Shown here: positions 1 through 7,551 of the stretch, one piece after another
Layout of the letters: each line of letters starts with the position of its first letter
How positions within the stretch are numbered: the first letter of the stretch is position 1
Assembly: GCA_007119305.1 (NCBI GenBank)
Contig: SKPY01000328.1
Location: 1 to 16,883, forward strand
Origin: Nitriliruptorales bacterium
GTDB taxonomy: Bacteria > Actinomycetota > Nitriliruptoria > Euzebyales > Egibacteraceae
Length of the DNA: 16,883 nucleotides
Reading direction: 5' to 3'
Position numbers and translations under genes: made by a program
The notes under the pieces: generated by a model
The model's database searches: none
Told to the model about the DNA's origin: nothing
Seen by the model: the letters and a program-made list of their open reading frames with translations, nothing else

Positions 1-449
1 AGGGCAACCCCCTGTCCCTGGACGGCAAGGCGAACAAGCTCGCCCAGATGGTGCGGGCGAACCTGCCCATGGCGATGCAGGGGCTCGTGGTCGTGCCGCT
101 GTTCGCCGGCTACGACCCGGTCACGGGGATCTCGCGGATCTACGAGTTCGACGCGGCGGGGGGGCGCTACGAGGAGAAGCGGTTCGCCAGCGGCGGGTCG
201 GGCGGGCGTGACGCGCGCGGCTCGCTGAAGGCCCGTTACCGCGAGGACCTCGCCTACGACGATGCGATCAGCATCGCCATCGAGGCGCTGTGGGACGCCG
301 CCGACGAGGACGCGGCGACGGGCGGACCCGACGTGGTGCGCGGCATCTATCCGCTCGTCGCGGTCATCGACGCCGAGGGCTACCGCGAGCTCGACGACGC
401 GAACGTGGCCGAGCGGGTCGAGCAGACGATCGCCGGTCGCCGGGCCTAG
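1..449 (+). CDS. prcB: 20S proteasome beta subunit PrcB (5' truncated)
   Basis: This is the C-terminal part of the catalytic beta subunit of the bacterial 20S proteasome, which degrades pupylated proteins inside a barrel capped by PrcA rings. The open frame runs from the window edge (first full codon at base 3) to TAG at 447-449. The early motif GNPLSLDGKANKLAQM, then MAMQGL and PLFAGYDP, is typical of actinobacterial PrcB, as are the following glycine-rich segment, the YREDLAYDDAISIAIEAL helix and the strand ending in VAVIDAEGY. The propeptide and the N-terminal catalytic threonine lie upstream of the window, so activity cannot be judged here. prcA follows after 29 bases, so the two are surely one operon. 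An internal ATG at 48 is not the start, because conserved PrcB sequence continues upstream of it. Identification is secure. Confidence 0.95.
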   Translation, partial: GNPLSLDGKANKLAQMVRANLPMAMQGLVVVPLFAGYDPVTGISRIYEFDAAGGRYEEKRFASGGSGGRDARGSLKARYREDLAYDDAISIAIEALWDAADEDAATGGPDVVRGIYPLVAVIDAEGYRELDDANVAERVEQTIAGRRA

Positions 450-463
450 CCACACCAACCGAC

Positions 464-470
464 AAAGGAG
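464..470 (+). promoter_or_regulatory. Ribosome binding site of prcA
   Basis: AAAGGAG is a strong Shine-Dalgarno match. It lies 8 bases before the GTG at 479 but 14 bases before the in-frame ATG at 485, so it favours GTG 479 as the prcA start. Confidence 0.65.
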
Positions 471-478
471 CAGTCACC

Positions 479-1162
479 GTGGCGATGTTGCCGTACGTGT
501 CGCCCGAGCAGCTCATGAAGGATCGGGCGGAGTACGCCCAGAAGGGCATCTCGCGGGGCAAGTCCGTGATCGGCCTGGCCTACGCCGACGGGGTCGTGTT
601 CGTCACCGAGAACCCCTCCACGACGCTGCACAAGGTGAGCGAGATCTACGACCGGATCGCGTTCGCCGCCGTCGGACGCTTCAACGAGTTCGAGCAGCTG
701 CGGGTGGCGGGGATCCGCATCGCCGACGTGAAGGGCTACCAGTACGCCCGGGAGGACGTCACCGCGCGGTCCCTCGCCAACGCGTACGCAACGTTCCTCG
801 GCTCCGGCTTCACCGAGAGCTCGAAGCCGTTCGAGGTCGAGCTGCTCGTCGCCGAGGTGCTCGCCGACGCGGTGGAGCTCTACCACGTGCGCTACGACGG
901 GTTCATCACCGACGAGTCGGGGTTCGTGGTGATCGGCGGCAAGGCGGATGCGATCAGCGAGGCCTTCGCCCGTGACTTCGAGCAGGGGCTGTCGCTGGAC
1001 GAGGCGGTCACCCGGGCGCAGCGGGCGCTGACCGGCGCCGACGCCGGTCAGGTGGAGCCTGCCCGGCTCGAGGTCGCCGGCCTCGATCGCACCCGTGCGC
1101 GGCGCAAGTTCTTCCGCCTGTCGGGAGAGCGGATCGCCGAGCTGACCGGGGCGTCGTCGTGA
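479..1162 (+). CDS. prcA: 20S proteasome alpha subunit PrcA
   Basis: PrcA is the non-catalytic alpha subunit; its heptameric rings gate the proteasome and dock the ATPase Mpa/ARC. The 227-residue product has the usual family length. The N-terminal stretch YVSPEQLMKDRAEYAQKGIS is the alpha-type gate and H0 helix region, followed by the strand GKSVIGLAYADGVVFVTENPS and the highly typical KVSEIYDRIAFAAVGRFNEFEQLR. There is no processed N-terminal threonine, as expected for an alpha subunit. GTG 479 is chosen because AAAGGAG sits 8 bases upstream; ATG 485 would remove only two residues. The gene follows prcB closely and is almost certainly co-transcribed with it. The longer open frame beginning at 290 overlaps prcB and lacks homology-like sequence before VAMLPYVSPEQ. 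The Mpa/ARC partner is not in the window. Confidence 0.95.
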   Translation: MAMLPYVSPEQLMKDRAEYAQKGISRGKSVIGLAYADGVVFVTENPSTTLHKVSEIYDRIAFAAVGRFNEFEQLRVAGIRIADVKGYQYAREDVTARSLANAYATFLGSGFTESSKPFEVELLVAEVLADAVELYHVRYDGFITDESGFVVIGGKADAISEAFARDFEQGLSLDEAVTRAQRALTGADAGQVEPARLEVAGLDRTRARRKFFRLSGERIAELTGASS

Positions 1163-1224
1163 GCGTGCGCGGACCCGCGCCGCGGTGACCACGTGCCCGC
1201 GCTGATGAGCCCGGTGCGGTAGGT

Positions 1225-2610
1225 GTGAGCGCGCCGTCGCCACCCGCGCGACCGCGCCACCCGCGGGGGCGGGTCGGGCTCGCGGGGGCGTTCGCAGCGC
1301 TGGTCCTGCTCGTCGGCGGGGGTCTGGCGTGGCTCGTGCGCGGGCCGGCAGAGCCGCCTGACGACACGCCGTCCGCTCCGGCGGCGTCCACTCCCAGCCC
1401 GACCCCCACAGCGTCGCCGGTGGCTGCGGCCCGCCCCAGCCCTACCCCGACCCCGTCGCCGACCCCGACGCCGACGCCGCTGGAAGGCCCCCCACCGGCG
1501 GGTATCGACCAGATCGCAGAGGAGGTCGCGGCCCTGCGCGGCCTGGATGTGCGCGACCCGCTGGATGCCCGCGTGGTCCCCCGGGAGGCCCTGGGGGCCC
1601 GCTACGCCGAGATCGCCTATGCGGAGATCGACGCGGACGACATCGCCGCCGATGAGCGGCTGCTCGTGAGCCTGCGGCTCATCGAACCGGACGTGGATCT
1701 CCTCGCCGTCATCGAAGGGTTCTACACGGAGCAGGTGCTCGGACTGTACGTCAGCGACGAGCAGATCCTGTACGTGGGCGCCGACGACGTCGAACTGTCC
1801 CCGTCCCAGCAGATCACCGCCGCGCACGAGGTCCTCCACGCGCTCCAGGACCAGCGCTGGGACCTCGGCGAGGTGCTCGACTTCGACGACGCCGAGTCGG
1901 ACGAGCGCCTGGCCGCCCTCGCCCTCGTGGAGGGGGACGCGACGCTGGTGCAGGAGCTGTGGGCGCTGCGTCACCTGACGCGCGCGCAGCAGCAGGAGGC
2001 CCGTGCGGAGGCGCGCGCCAGAGGCACGGACGCGCTGGATCGGGCGCCACGCTACGTGCGCGACGCGATCCTGTTCCCCTACCGGGAGGGCGGGCGGTTC
2101 GTCCAAGCGCTCGTGGCCTCCGGCGGGTTCCCGGCGGTGGACGCGGCCTTCGAGCGCCTGCCGCGGTCGTCCGCGGAGATCCTCCACCCCGAGCGCTACC
2201 TGGACGGGCGGGGACCCGAGGAGGTGGCCATCACCGCCGAGCCCGCAGGCGCGTGGGAGGAGGCGAGCACCTACTCGTTCGGCGAGTTCGACCTCGCGCA
2301 GCTGCTCACCCCCCTGGGACCCGACGCGGCCACGCTCGCGGAGGGCTGGGCGGGCGGCACGGTCAGGCACTGGCAGGCTCGCGACGACGATGCGGTCGCC
2401 CTGGCCCTGCGCTTCGACAGCCCCGACAACGCCGACGACGTGTGCGCGGCCACGCCCGTGTGGTACGAGACGGTGGCGAACGCGACCGCGGTGGCAGACG
2501 GGCTGGCCGAGGGCGATCGGGATTGGCTGGCGTGGTCCTGCGGCGAGCTGGAGGTGCGCCTCGGTCTGGGGCCCGACGCCGACACCGCCGCGACCCTGGC
2601 CGGGCACTGA
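1225..2610 (+). CDS. Membrane-anchored protein with HExxH metallopeptidase signature and Pro/Thr-rich stalk
   Basis: I do not recognise a named family. The 461-residue product has a basic N-terminus, one hydrophobic segment (about residues 17-38), a low-complexity Pro/Thr/Ser/Ala stalk (about 50-92) and a globular domain. Its key feature is AAHEVLHALQDQ, an HExxH motif at 201-205, followed 31 residues later by EGDA (Glu236). This fits a gluzincin-like zinc site with His201, His205 and Glu236 as ligands and Glu202 as the catalytic base. Two cysteines late in the protein could form an extracytoplasmic disulfide. Inference: a type II membrane protein whose peptidase-like domain faces outside the cytoplasm, or a secreted protein if the segment is cleaved. 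It starts at GTG 1225, 62 bases after prcA, with only a weak ribosome site, so the start is moderately sure. Its position between prcA and pafA is notable. Substrate and activity are unknown. Confidence 0.8.
   Translation: MSAPSPPARPRHPRGRVGLAGAFAALVLLVGGGLAWLVRGPAEPPDDTPSAPAASTPSPTPTASPVAAARPSPTPTPSPTPTPTPLEGPPPAGIDQIAEEVAALRGLDVRDPLDARVVPREALGARYAEIAYAEIDADDIAADERLLVSLRLIEPDVDLLAVIEGFYTEQVLGLYVSDEQILYVGADDVELSPSQQITAAHEVLHALQDQRWDLGEVLDFDDAESDERLAALALVEGDATLVQELWALRHLTRAQQQEARAEARARGTDALDRAPRYVRDAILFPYREGGRFVQALVASGGFPAVDAAFERLPRSSAEILHPERYLDGRGPEEVAITAEPAGAWEEASTYSFGEFDLAQLLTPLGPDAATLAEGWAGGTVRHWQARDDDAVALALRFDSPDNADDVCAATPVWYETVANATAVADGLAEGDRDWLAWSCGELEVRLGLGPDADTAATLAGH
1372..1500 (+). 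repeat. Low-complexity Thr/Pro/Ser-coding stalk
   Basis: Within the metallopeptidase-like gene, short repeats of ccgac / ccgacg type encode alternating Thr-Pro and Ser-Pro residues. It resembles an extended wall- or envelope-spanning spacer between membrane anchor and globular domain. Such tracts vary in length between strains by slippage. Confidence 0.7.
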
Positions 2611-2670
2611 GCCAGGCCCGCAGGTGGCGGGGCCCGCTGCTCGCCTGCATGTGCTCTGCCGCCGGCACCC

Positions 2671-2676
2671 TACACT
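2671..2676 (+). promoter_or_regulatory. Candidate -10 element of pafA
   Basis: TACACT matches the actinobacterial TAnnnT -10 pattern, 29 bases before the pafA ATG in the 95-base gap after the metallopeptidase gene. The same hexamer occurs before tatA (9442-9447). I could not identify a convincing -35. It suggests pafA can be transcribed separately from prcBA. Confidence 0.4.
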
Positions 2677-2705
2677 GGGCGCCGAGACAGCGTCAGGATG
2701 AGCCC

Positions 2706-4061
2706 ATGCAGCGCCGCATCTTCGGGATCGAGGTCGAGTACGGCGTCACCTGCACGTTCCGGGGGCAGCGGCGCCTGTCGCCCGACGAGGTGGCCCGGTA
2801 CCTGTTCCGGCGTGTCGTGTCGTGGGGGCGCTCGTCGAACGTGTTCCTCGAGAACGGCGCACGCCTGTACCTCGACGTCGGCAGCCACCCCGAGTACGCC
2901 ACCCCGGAGTGCGACAGCGTGCGCAGCGTCGTGACGCACGACAAGGCAGGCGAGCGGATCCTCGAGGGTCTCGTCGTGCAGGCCGAGGAACGCCTGCACG
3001 AGGAGGGCATCGCCGGGCAGATCTTCCTGTTCAAGAACAACACGGACTCGGCGGGCAACTCCTACGGCAGCCACGAGAACTACCTCGTCGCGCGCTTCGG
3101 GGAGTTCCAGAAGCTCGCGGACACGCTCATCCCGTTCCTCGTGACCCGCCAGATCTTCGCGGGGGCGGGCAAGGTCCTCGCCACGCCGCGGGGCGCCGTC
3201 TACTCGGTCTCGCAGCGTGCCGAGCACATCTGGGAGGGCCTGTCGAGCGCCACCACCCGCAGCCGGCCGATCATCAACAGCCGCGACGAACCCCACGCCG
3301 ACGCGGAGCGCTACCGGCGCCTGCACGTGATCGTGGGCGACTCGAACATGAGCGAGTACGCGGTGTGGCTCAAGGTGGCCACCGCCGACCTCGTGCTGCG
3401 CATGGTCGAGGCCGGCACGGTGATGCGCGACCTCACGCTGGACAACCCCATCCGGGCGATCCGCGAGATCAGCCACGACATGACCTGCCGGCGGCGGGTG
3501 AAGCTCGCGGGGGGGCGCGAGATGAGCGCGTTGGAGATCCAACAGGAGTACTTCGAGCGCGTGGCGAACTTCGTGGAGCGCACCGACAGCGACCCGGAGA
3601 CCGACCGCGTCGTGGCCGAGTGGGGACGGGTCCTGCAGACGCTCGCCGACGACCCCCTCAAGCTGACCCGCGAGTGCGACTGGGTCGCGAAGTACCACCT
3701 CATCGAGGACTTCCGACGCCGGCACGACCTGCCGCTCGCGCATCCGCGGGTCGCGATGCTCGACCTGCAGTACCACGACGTGAACCGCGACCGTGGGCTG
3801 TACTACCTGCTCGAGCGGCGCGGGCGCATGGACCGGATCGTCACCGACGCCGAGATCGAGGCGGCGCGCGAGCAGCCGCCCCAGAGCACCCGTGCCCGCC
3901 TGCGCGGGGAGTTCATCAGGGAGGCCAAGCGCAAGCGGCGCGACTTCACGGTGGACTGGGTCCACCTGAAGCTCAACGATCAGGCGCAGCGCACGGTGCT
4001 CTGCAAGGACCCGTTCCGCGCGACCGACGAGCGCGTCGACAAGCTCATCGCCTCGATGTAG
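2706..4061 (+). CDS. pafA: Pup-protein ligase PafA
   Basis: PafA joins the C-terminal glutamate of Pup to substrate lysines using ATP, marking proteins for the proteasome. The 451-residue product matches the family length (about 450). It starts with RRIFGIEVEYGVTC, the Glu-rich nucleotide/Mg-binding strand of the carboxylate-amine ligase fold. RSSNVFLENGARLYLDVGSHPEYATPECD follows, in which Asp57 of LYLDVGSHPEYAT is the presumed catalytic aspartate. Further on are FKNNTDSAGNSYGSHENYL, HVIVGDSNMSEYAVWLK and the C-terminal domain ending in LCKDPFRATDERVDKLI. The RSSNVFLENGARLYLD form fits PafA rather than the deamidase Dop. AGGA at 2695-2698 lies 7 bases before the ATG and supports this start over the much longer upstream open frame. 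The gene ends 9 bases from the oppositely oriented PBP gene, with no obvious terminator between them. Identification is very secure. Confidence 0.97.
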   Translation: MQRRIFGIEVEYGVTCTFRGQRRLSPDEVARYLFRRVVSWGRSSNVFLENGARLYLDVGSHPEYATPECDSVRSVVTHDKAGERILEGLVVQAEERLHEEGIAGQIFLFKNNTDSAGNSYGSHENYLVARFGEFQKLADTLIPFLVTRQIFAGAGKVLATPRGAVYSVSQRAEHIWEGLSSATTRSRPIINSRDEPHADAERYRRLHVIVGDSNMSEYAVWLKVATADLVLRMVEAGTVMRDLTLDNPIRAIREISHDMTCRRRVKLAGGREMSALEIQQEYFERVANFVERTDSDPETDRVVAEWGRVLQTLADDPLKLTRECDWVAKYHLIEDFRRRHDLPLAHPRVAMLDLQYHDVNRDRGLYYLLERRGRMDRIVTDAEIEAAREQPPQSTRARLRGEFIREAKRKRRDFTVDWVHLKLNDQAQRTVLCKDPFRATDERVDKLIASM

Positions 4062-4070
4062 CGGCCGACC

Positions 4071-6437
4071 TCAGCCGGCTTCCCCGCCCTCGTCCCCCTC
4101 GGACGCCGGTGGTGGTTCGGGTTCGGGTTCGGGCTCCGGCTCGGGCTGGGGTTCAGCCTCGCCCTCCTCGGCGGACTCCTCGGCGGGTGCGGGGTCCGCG
4201 CTGGCCGGCGGCGGGGGGTCCGGCGGCGGGGGCACCCCCGTGGAGACCCCGACGTAGACCACATCGCCCACCGACGCCGACTGGCCGACGTTGGGGCTTT
4301 GCCAGACCACCGTGCCGCGGGGCGCGCCGCTCGGCGTCGGGCGGATCTCCGGGACGAGGCGGGCAGCGACGATGGCGCTCACCGCCTCGATCTCGTGCAG
4401 GCGCCGGACATCGGGCACGTCGACCTGCTCGCCGGTGCGCACGACCGTGTAGTCGACGTCGGCGTCGGGGTAGGGGACCGGATCGACCCGCGCGAGCGCC
4501 TGCAGCATGTACTCCCGCCACAGGGGTGCGGCGGTGCGGGAGCTGCTCATGCCGTGCAGGTCCTCCCGCACGTCGGGGTTGCCGATCCACACCGCGGTCG
4601 ACATGACGGGGGTGAACCCGACGAACCAGACGTCACGGTTCTCCTGCGTCGTGCCGGTCTTGCCGCCGACCTCCCAGCCCGACAGCTGCGCAGCGGTTCC
4701 GGTGCCGCTGCGCACCGCGCCCTTCAGCGCCTCGACCATGGCTGCGTTCACCTCGGGGGCAACCGCCTGCGTGGGGTTGCCGTCCGCCTCGTAGATCACC
4801 TCGCCGCGGTCGTCGACCACGTGCGTGATGACGTGGGGGGTGGTGCGGACGCCGGCGTTGGCGAACGTGCCGTAGGCGGAGGCCATCTCCATCGGTGTGG
4901 CGCCGATGTCGAGACCGCCGAGGGCGATGCTCGGGTTCGCCTGACCCCCGTACGCCCGACGGTCGATGCCGAGGCGGTCGGTGAGGTCGAGCACGTGCTC
5001 CGGGCCGACCATCATCATGAGCTGTGCGAACGCCGTGTTGACGCTGCGGGCGAGGGCCGGCTCCATCGCCAGCCGCTCGTAGCTCGCGTTGCCGAAGTTG
5101 CTGACCGCCCACGGCTCGGTCAGGTACTCGGCCCGGAACTCGGTGCCGCTGCGCCCTTCGAGCGTCAGGCCGAGCGGGAAGCCCTGCTCCAGCGCGGCGG
5201 CCATGACGAACGGCTTGAACGCGCTGCCGGGCTGGCGCCGGCCCTGGAGCGCGAGATTGAACTGCTCTGCGTCGAAGTCGCGTCCGAACGCCGCTGCGAG
5301 GACCCGGCCGTCGCGGGGATCCACGCTCGCGATCGACGCGGTCACCCCGTCCCGGCCGGGGAAGTGAGCGCGGACCAAGGTCTCGGCGATGCGCTGCAGG
5401 TTCGGGTCGATCGACGTGTAGACCGACAGGCCGCCCGAGAACAGCCGCTCGATGCGGTCGGCACGGGTCTCCCCGAACGCGGGGTTGCGGAAGAACTCCT
5501 GCTTGACGGCCTCGACGATATAGGGCTCGCGCACCACCTCAGCACGGCGTGGCACGACCCCGAGGGGCAGCGACCTGAGGACCTCGGCGCTGGCGGCGTC
5601 GAGGTAGCCCTCCCGCTCCATGCCCGCAAGGATGCTGTTGCGGCGGATCTCCGCAGCCCCCGGGTCGCGGCGAGGGTCGAGACGGCTCGGCGAGCGGATG
5701 AGCCCGGCGAGCAGGGCGGCCTGCTCGATCCGCAGGCGGTCGGCGGTGGTCGCGAAGAACTCCTCCGCGGCGGCGGCGATGCCGTACGCCCCGGCCCCGA
5801 AGTAGACCTCGTTCAGATAGCGCTCGAGCAGCTCCTCCTTGCTGTAGCGCTGCTCGAGGGCCATGGCGTAGAGCAGCTCCTCGATCTTGCGCTCGTAGGA
5901 CAGGTCGCTGCCGACCGCGACCTTGGCGAGCTGCTGGGTGATGGTGGAGCCCCCCTGGGCGATGCCCCGGGCCTGCAGGTTGGTCAAGGCGGCCCGGCCG
6001 ATGCCCTCGATGTCGTAGCCGCTGTGCTCGAAGAACTTGCGGTCCTCGGCGGTGAGCACCGCCTGCCAGACGTGGTCGGGGAGCGCCTCGAGGGTCGTCT
6101 CCTCACGATTGACCGCATCGTGGAGCACGGCGATGGGCACGCCCTCGGAGGAGTAGACGACCGAGCGTTCGGCGAGAGCGCCGAACTCCGAGATCGGCGG
6201 CAGCTCGAGGTGGAAGGAGGCGGCCTGGGTGACGTTGTGGAAGGCCGCCGCCGCCACGGCCTGGGCGAGCAGGGACAGTGCGAGCAGCCCCGCGACGGTC
6301 GCAGCCGCCAGGCCGGCGAAGCGGCCGGTCCAAGCCGCGAAGGCCGACCACGACCCCAGTGCCGGGCGCTCGTCGCCGTAGCCCCAGTCGCGCTCGTCGC
6401 GGTAGCCCCAGTCCCCGGGGGGTGCCGTTGCCTTCAT
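4071..6437 (-). CDS. Class A penicillin-binding protein (GT51 transglycosylase / transpeptidase) with PASTA domain
   Basis: A bifunctional peptidoglycan synthase: the GT51 domain polymerises lipid II and the transpeptidase domain cross-links stem peptides outside the membrane. From ATG 6437 it has 788 residues: a cytoplasmic tail with a DWGYxDER repeat (9-24), one membrane segment (about 40-66), GT51 with TAEDRKFFEH (Glu131 the catalytic candidate) and GGSTITQQLAK, then a transpeptidase with PGSAFKPF (Ser405 nucleophile, Lys408), SVN (465-467) and KTGTT (593-597). One PASTA-like domain follows (about 671-733), then a Pro/Glu-rich acidic tail. All active-site motifs are intact. The start is uncertain: GTG 6521 would add 28 low-complexity residues, and neither start has a clear ribosome site. 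ATG 6437 is preferred because a -10-like CATACT lies just upstream of the GTG. The gene is convergent with pafA and divergent from pafB, so it interrupts the usual pafA-pafB-pafC order. Confidence 0.93.
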   Translation of the reverse strand: MKATAPPGDWGYRDERDWGYGDERPALGSWSAFAAWTGRFAGLAAATVAGLLALSLLAQAVAAAAFHNVTQAASFHLELPPISEFGALAERSVVYSSEGVPIAVLHDAVNREETTLEALPDHVWQAVLTAEDRKFFEHSGYDIEGIGRAALTNLQARGIAQGGSTITQQLAKVAVGSDLSYERKIEELLYAMALEQRYSKEELLERYLNEVYFGAGAYGIAAAAEEFFATTADRLRIEQAALLAGLIRSPSRLDPRRDPGAAEIRRNSILAGMEREGYLDAASAEVLRSLPLGVVPRRAEVVREPYIVEAVKQEFFRNPAFGETRADRIERLFSGGLSVYTSIDPNLQRIAETLVRAHFPGRDGVTASIASVDPRDGRVLAAAFGRDFDAEQFNLALQGRRQPGSAFKPFVMAAALEQGFPLGLTLEGRSGTEFRAEYLTEPWAVSNFGNASYERLAMEPALARSVNTAFAQLMMMVGPEHVLDLTDRLGIDRRAYGGQANPSIALGGLDIGATPMEMASAYGTFANAGVRTTPHVITHVVDDRGEVIYEADGNPTQAVAPEVNAAMVEALKGAVRSGTGTAAQLSGWEVGGKTGTTQENRDVWFVGFTPVMSTAVWIGNPDVREDLHGMSSSRTAAPLWREYMLQALARVDPVPYPDADVDYTVVRTGEQVDVPDVRRLHEIEAVSAIVAARLVPEIRPTPSGAPRGTVVWQSPNVGQSASVGDVVYVGVSTGVPPPPDPPPPASADPAPAEESAEEGEAEPQPEPEPEPEPEPPPASEGDEGGEAG
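4107..4160 (-). repeat. Pro-Glu repeat tract in PBP C-terminal tail
   Basis: A hexanucleotide-like repeat (ggttcg / gctcgg on the + strand) encodes a run of alternating Pro-Glu residues in the extracytoplasmic tail after the PASTA domain. It is acidic, presumably extended, and prone to length variation. Confidence 0.7.
6366..6413 (-). repeat. Tandem DWGYxDER repeat in PBP cytoplasmic tail
   Basis: Two adjacent 24-base units encode DWGYRDER and DWGYGDER before the membrane segment. The two DNA copies are also nearly identical, pointing to a recent duplication. It may be a docking motif for a cytoplasmic partner, or simply low-complexity sequence. Confidence 0.7.
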
Positions 6438-6521
6438 CCCAGTCGGTCTCGCCTGCTCAACCCCGGGTGGTGGCAGGCGCCGCCACCTTACGGGTGTGTC
6501 CCCATCGTTGACGCCTTCCAC

Positions 6522-6527
6522 AGTATG
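6522..6527 (-). promoter_or_regulatory. Candidate -10 element of the PBP gene
   Basis: Read on the minus strand this is CATACT, close to a TAnnnT/TATAAT-type -10. It lies in the divergent region between the PBP gene and pafB. If real, transcription would start near 6515, which would make ATG 6437 the translation start. No clear -35 was seen. Confidence 0.3.
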
Positions 6528-6596
6528 CGGGTTGCGCGGCCGCGGCAGGGGTAGGCGCTACGTGCGTGGCTGCCGTGCTCCCGGGGTGGCGCGCAG

Positions 6597-6602
6597 TAGG
6601 GT
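6597..6602 (+). promoter_or_regulatory. Candidate -10 element of pafB, leaderless layout
   Basis: TAGGGT fits TAnnnT and ends 7 bases before the GTG start of pafB at 6610. That spacing puts the expected transcription start on or next to the start codon, so the transcript may lack a leader. The divergent region upstream also holds a 10-bp palindrome CGCGGCCGCG at 6535-6544. Confidence 0.45.
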
Positions 6603-6609
6603 GCGGGGT

Positions 6610-7551
6610 GTGGATCGGCTCGAGCGGCTCATCAACCTCGTCATCGCGCTGCGGGAGACCCGCACGCCGCTCGCGACCGCCGACATCCGCGAGCGCGTCG
6701 CCGGGTACGGCCAGGACGACTACGAGGCCTTCCGGCGGATGTTCGAGCGTGACAAGGCGGACCTGCGGGCGCTGGGGGTCCCGATCGAGACGCAGGCCCT
6801 CGACCCCTGGGGTGACCGGGTCGGCTACCGGATTGATCCGGAGCGCTACGACCTGCCGCGGATCGAGTTCACAGCGAATGAGCTCGCGGCCTTGTCGGTC
6901 GCTGTGGAGGCCGCCGGCCTCGCCGACCGCGCCGGAAGCGGGCTGCGCAAGCTCGAGGTGGCCGCGGGACAGCGGCTGGCCGGGACGCCGCCGCCGGCGG
7001 TCGGGGTTGGTCTCGGCGCACCCCACCTCGAGGTGCTCGCCGAGGCCCAGGTCGCCCGGATCCCGGTCCGCTTCGCCTACCGCAAGCCGGGCGAGGCGGC
7101 CGAACGTCGCACGGTGGACCCGCACGCGCTCGTGCACCGGCGGGGCCGCTGGTACCTCGTGGGCGACGACCACGACCGGGCCGCCCGCCGGGCGTTCCGC
7201 CTCGACCGCATCGCGGGCACGGTGGCCTTCGCCGGGGGGCCGGGGGCGTTCGAGCCCGCCGACGATGCCGCGCGTGTGGACGCCGTCGTGCCGGAGACGC
7301 AGCCGGGGGAGCCACAGGAGGCCGCGGTGGCGGCCGCGCCCGACGTGGCGTGGCTGGTGGCCCGCGCTGCGCGGGGGGGTGGACGCGCCCGCGCGGACGG
7401 CTGGACGTGCTACGACGTGCCCGTCGTGGACGCCGAGCGCTTCGTCAGCTGGGTCCTGTCGTTCGCGCCGGGCGTGGAGGTGCTCACCCCGGCCGAGCTC
7501 CGGGCGCGGGTGCGCACAGCCGCCGGTGCCCTCGCGGGGGACGGGGCATGA
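6610..7551 (+). CDS. pafB: WYL-domain transcriptional regulator PafB
   Basis: In mycobacteria PafB works with PafC as a transcriptional activator of the LexA/RecA-independent DNA damage response; despite the gene name it is not needed for pupylation. The 313-residue product begins VDRLERLINLVIALRETRTPL, a winged-helix DNA-binding domain (about residues 1-80). A WYL domain follows, containing the name-giving Trp-Tyr-Leu (181-183) in GRWYLVGDD and FRLDRI just after, then a C-terminal extension domain. GTG 6610 is chosen because the homology-like sequence begins exactly there; the open frame continues to 6496, but that part is Arg-rich and unlike the family. A TAnnnT box ends 7 bases upstream. 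Its stop overlaps the start of pafC in ATGA (7548-7551), so the two are translationally coupled. It is divergent from the PBP gene. Confidence 0.92.
   Translation: MDRLERLINLVIALRETRTPLATADIRERVAGYGQDDYEAFRRMFERDKADLRALGVPIETQALDPWGDRVGYRIDPERYDLPRIEFTANELAALSVAVEAAGLADRAGSGLRKLEVAAGQRLAGTPPPAVGVGLGAPHLEVLAEAQVARIPVRFAYRKPGEAAERRTVDPHALVHRRGRWYLVGDDHDRAARRAFRLDRIAGTVAFAGGPGAFEPADDAARVDAVVPETQPGEPQEAAVAAAPDVAWLVARAARGGGRARADGWTCYDVPVVDAERFVSWVLSFAPGVEVLTPAELRARVRTAAGALAGDGA

Noticed and set aside
1048..2607. Long minus-strand open frame antisense to prcA and the metallopeptidase-like gene
   Set aside because: It is Arg/Gly/Pro-rich without domain signatures and mirrors real + strand genes; such antisense frames are common at this GC content.
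1959..2705. Extended upstream part of the pafA reading frame
   Set aside because: It overlaps the metallopeptidase-like gene and is Arg-rich. The PafA homology and ribosome site begin at ATG 2706.
4062..4070. Bidirectional terminator between pafA and the PBP gene
   Set aside because: The gap is only 9 bases and holds no stem or T-run; any terminator would have to lie within the coding ends.
4299..6554. 751-codon + strand open frame antisense to the PBP gene
   Set aside because: The minus-strand frame has all GT51 and transpeptidase motifs. The + frame is Asp/Arg/Val-rich shadow sequence with no recognisable domain.
6528..6609. PafBC-type damage promoter motif in front of pafB (autoregulation)
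   Set aside because: I looked for a TGTC(A/G)G-like element at the expected distance before the TAGGGT box and did not find one.
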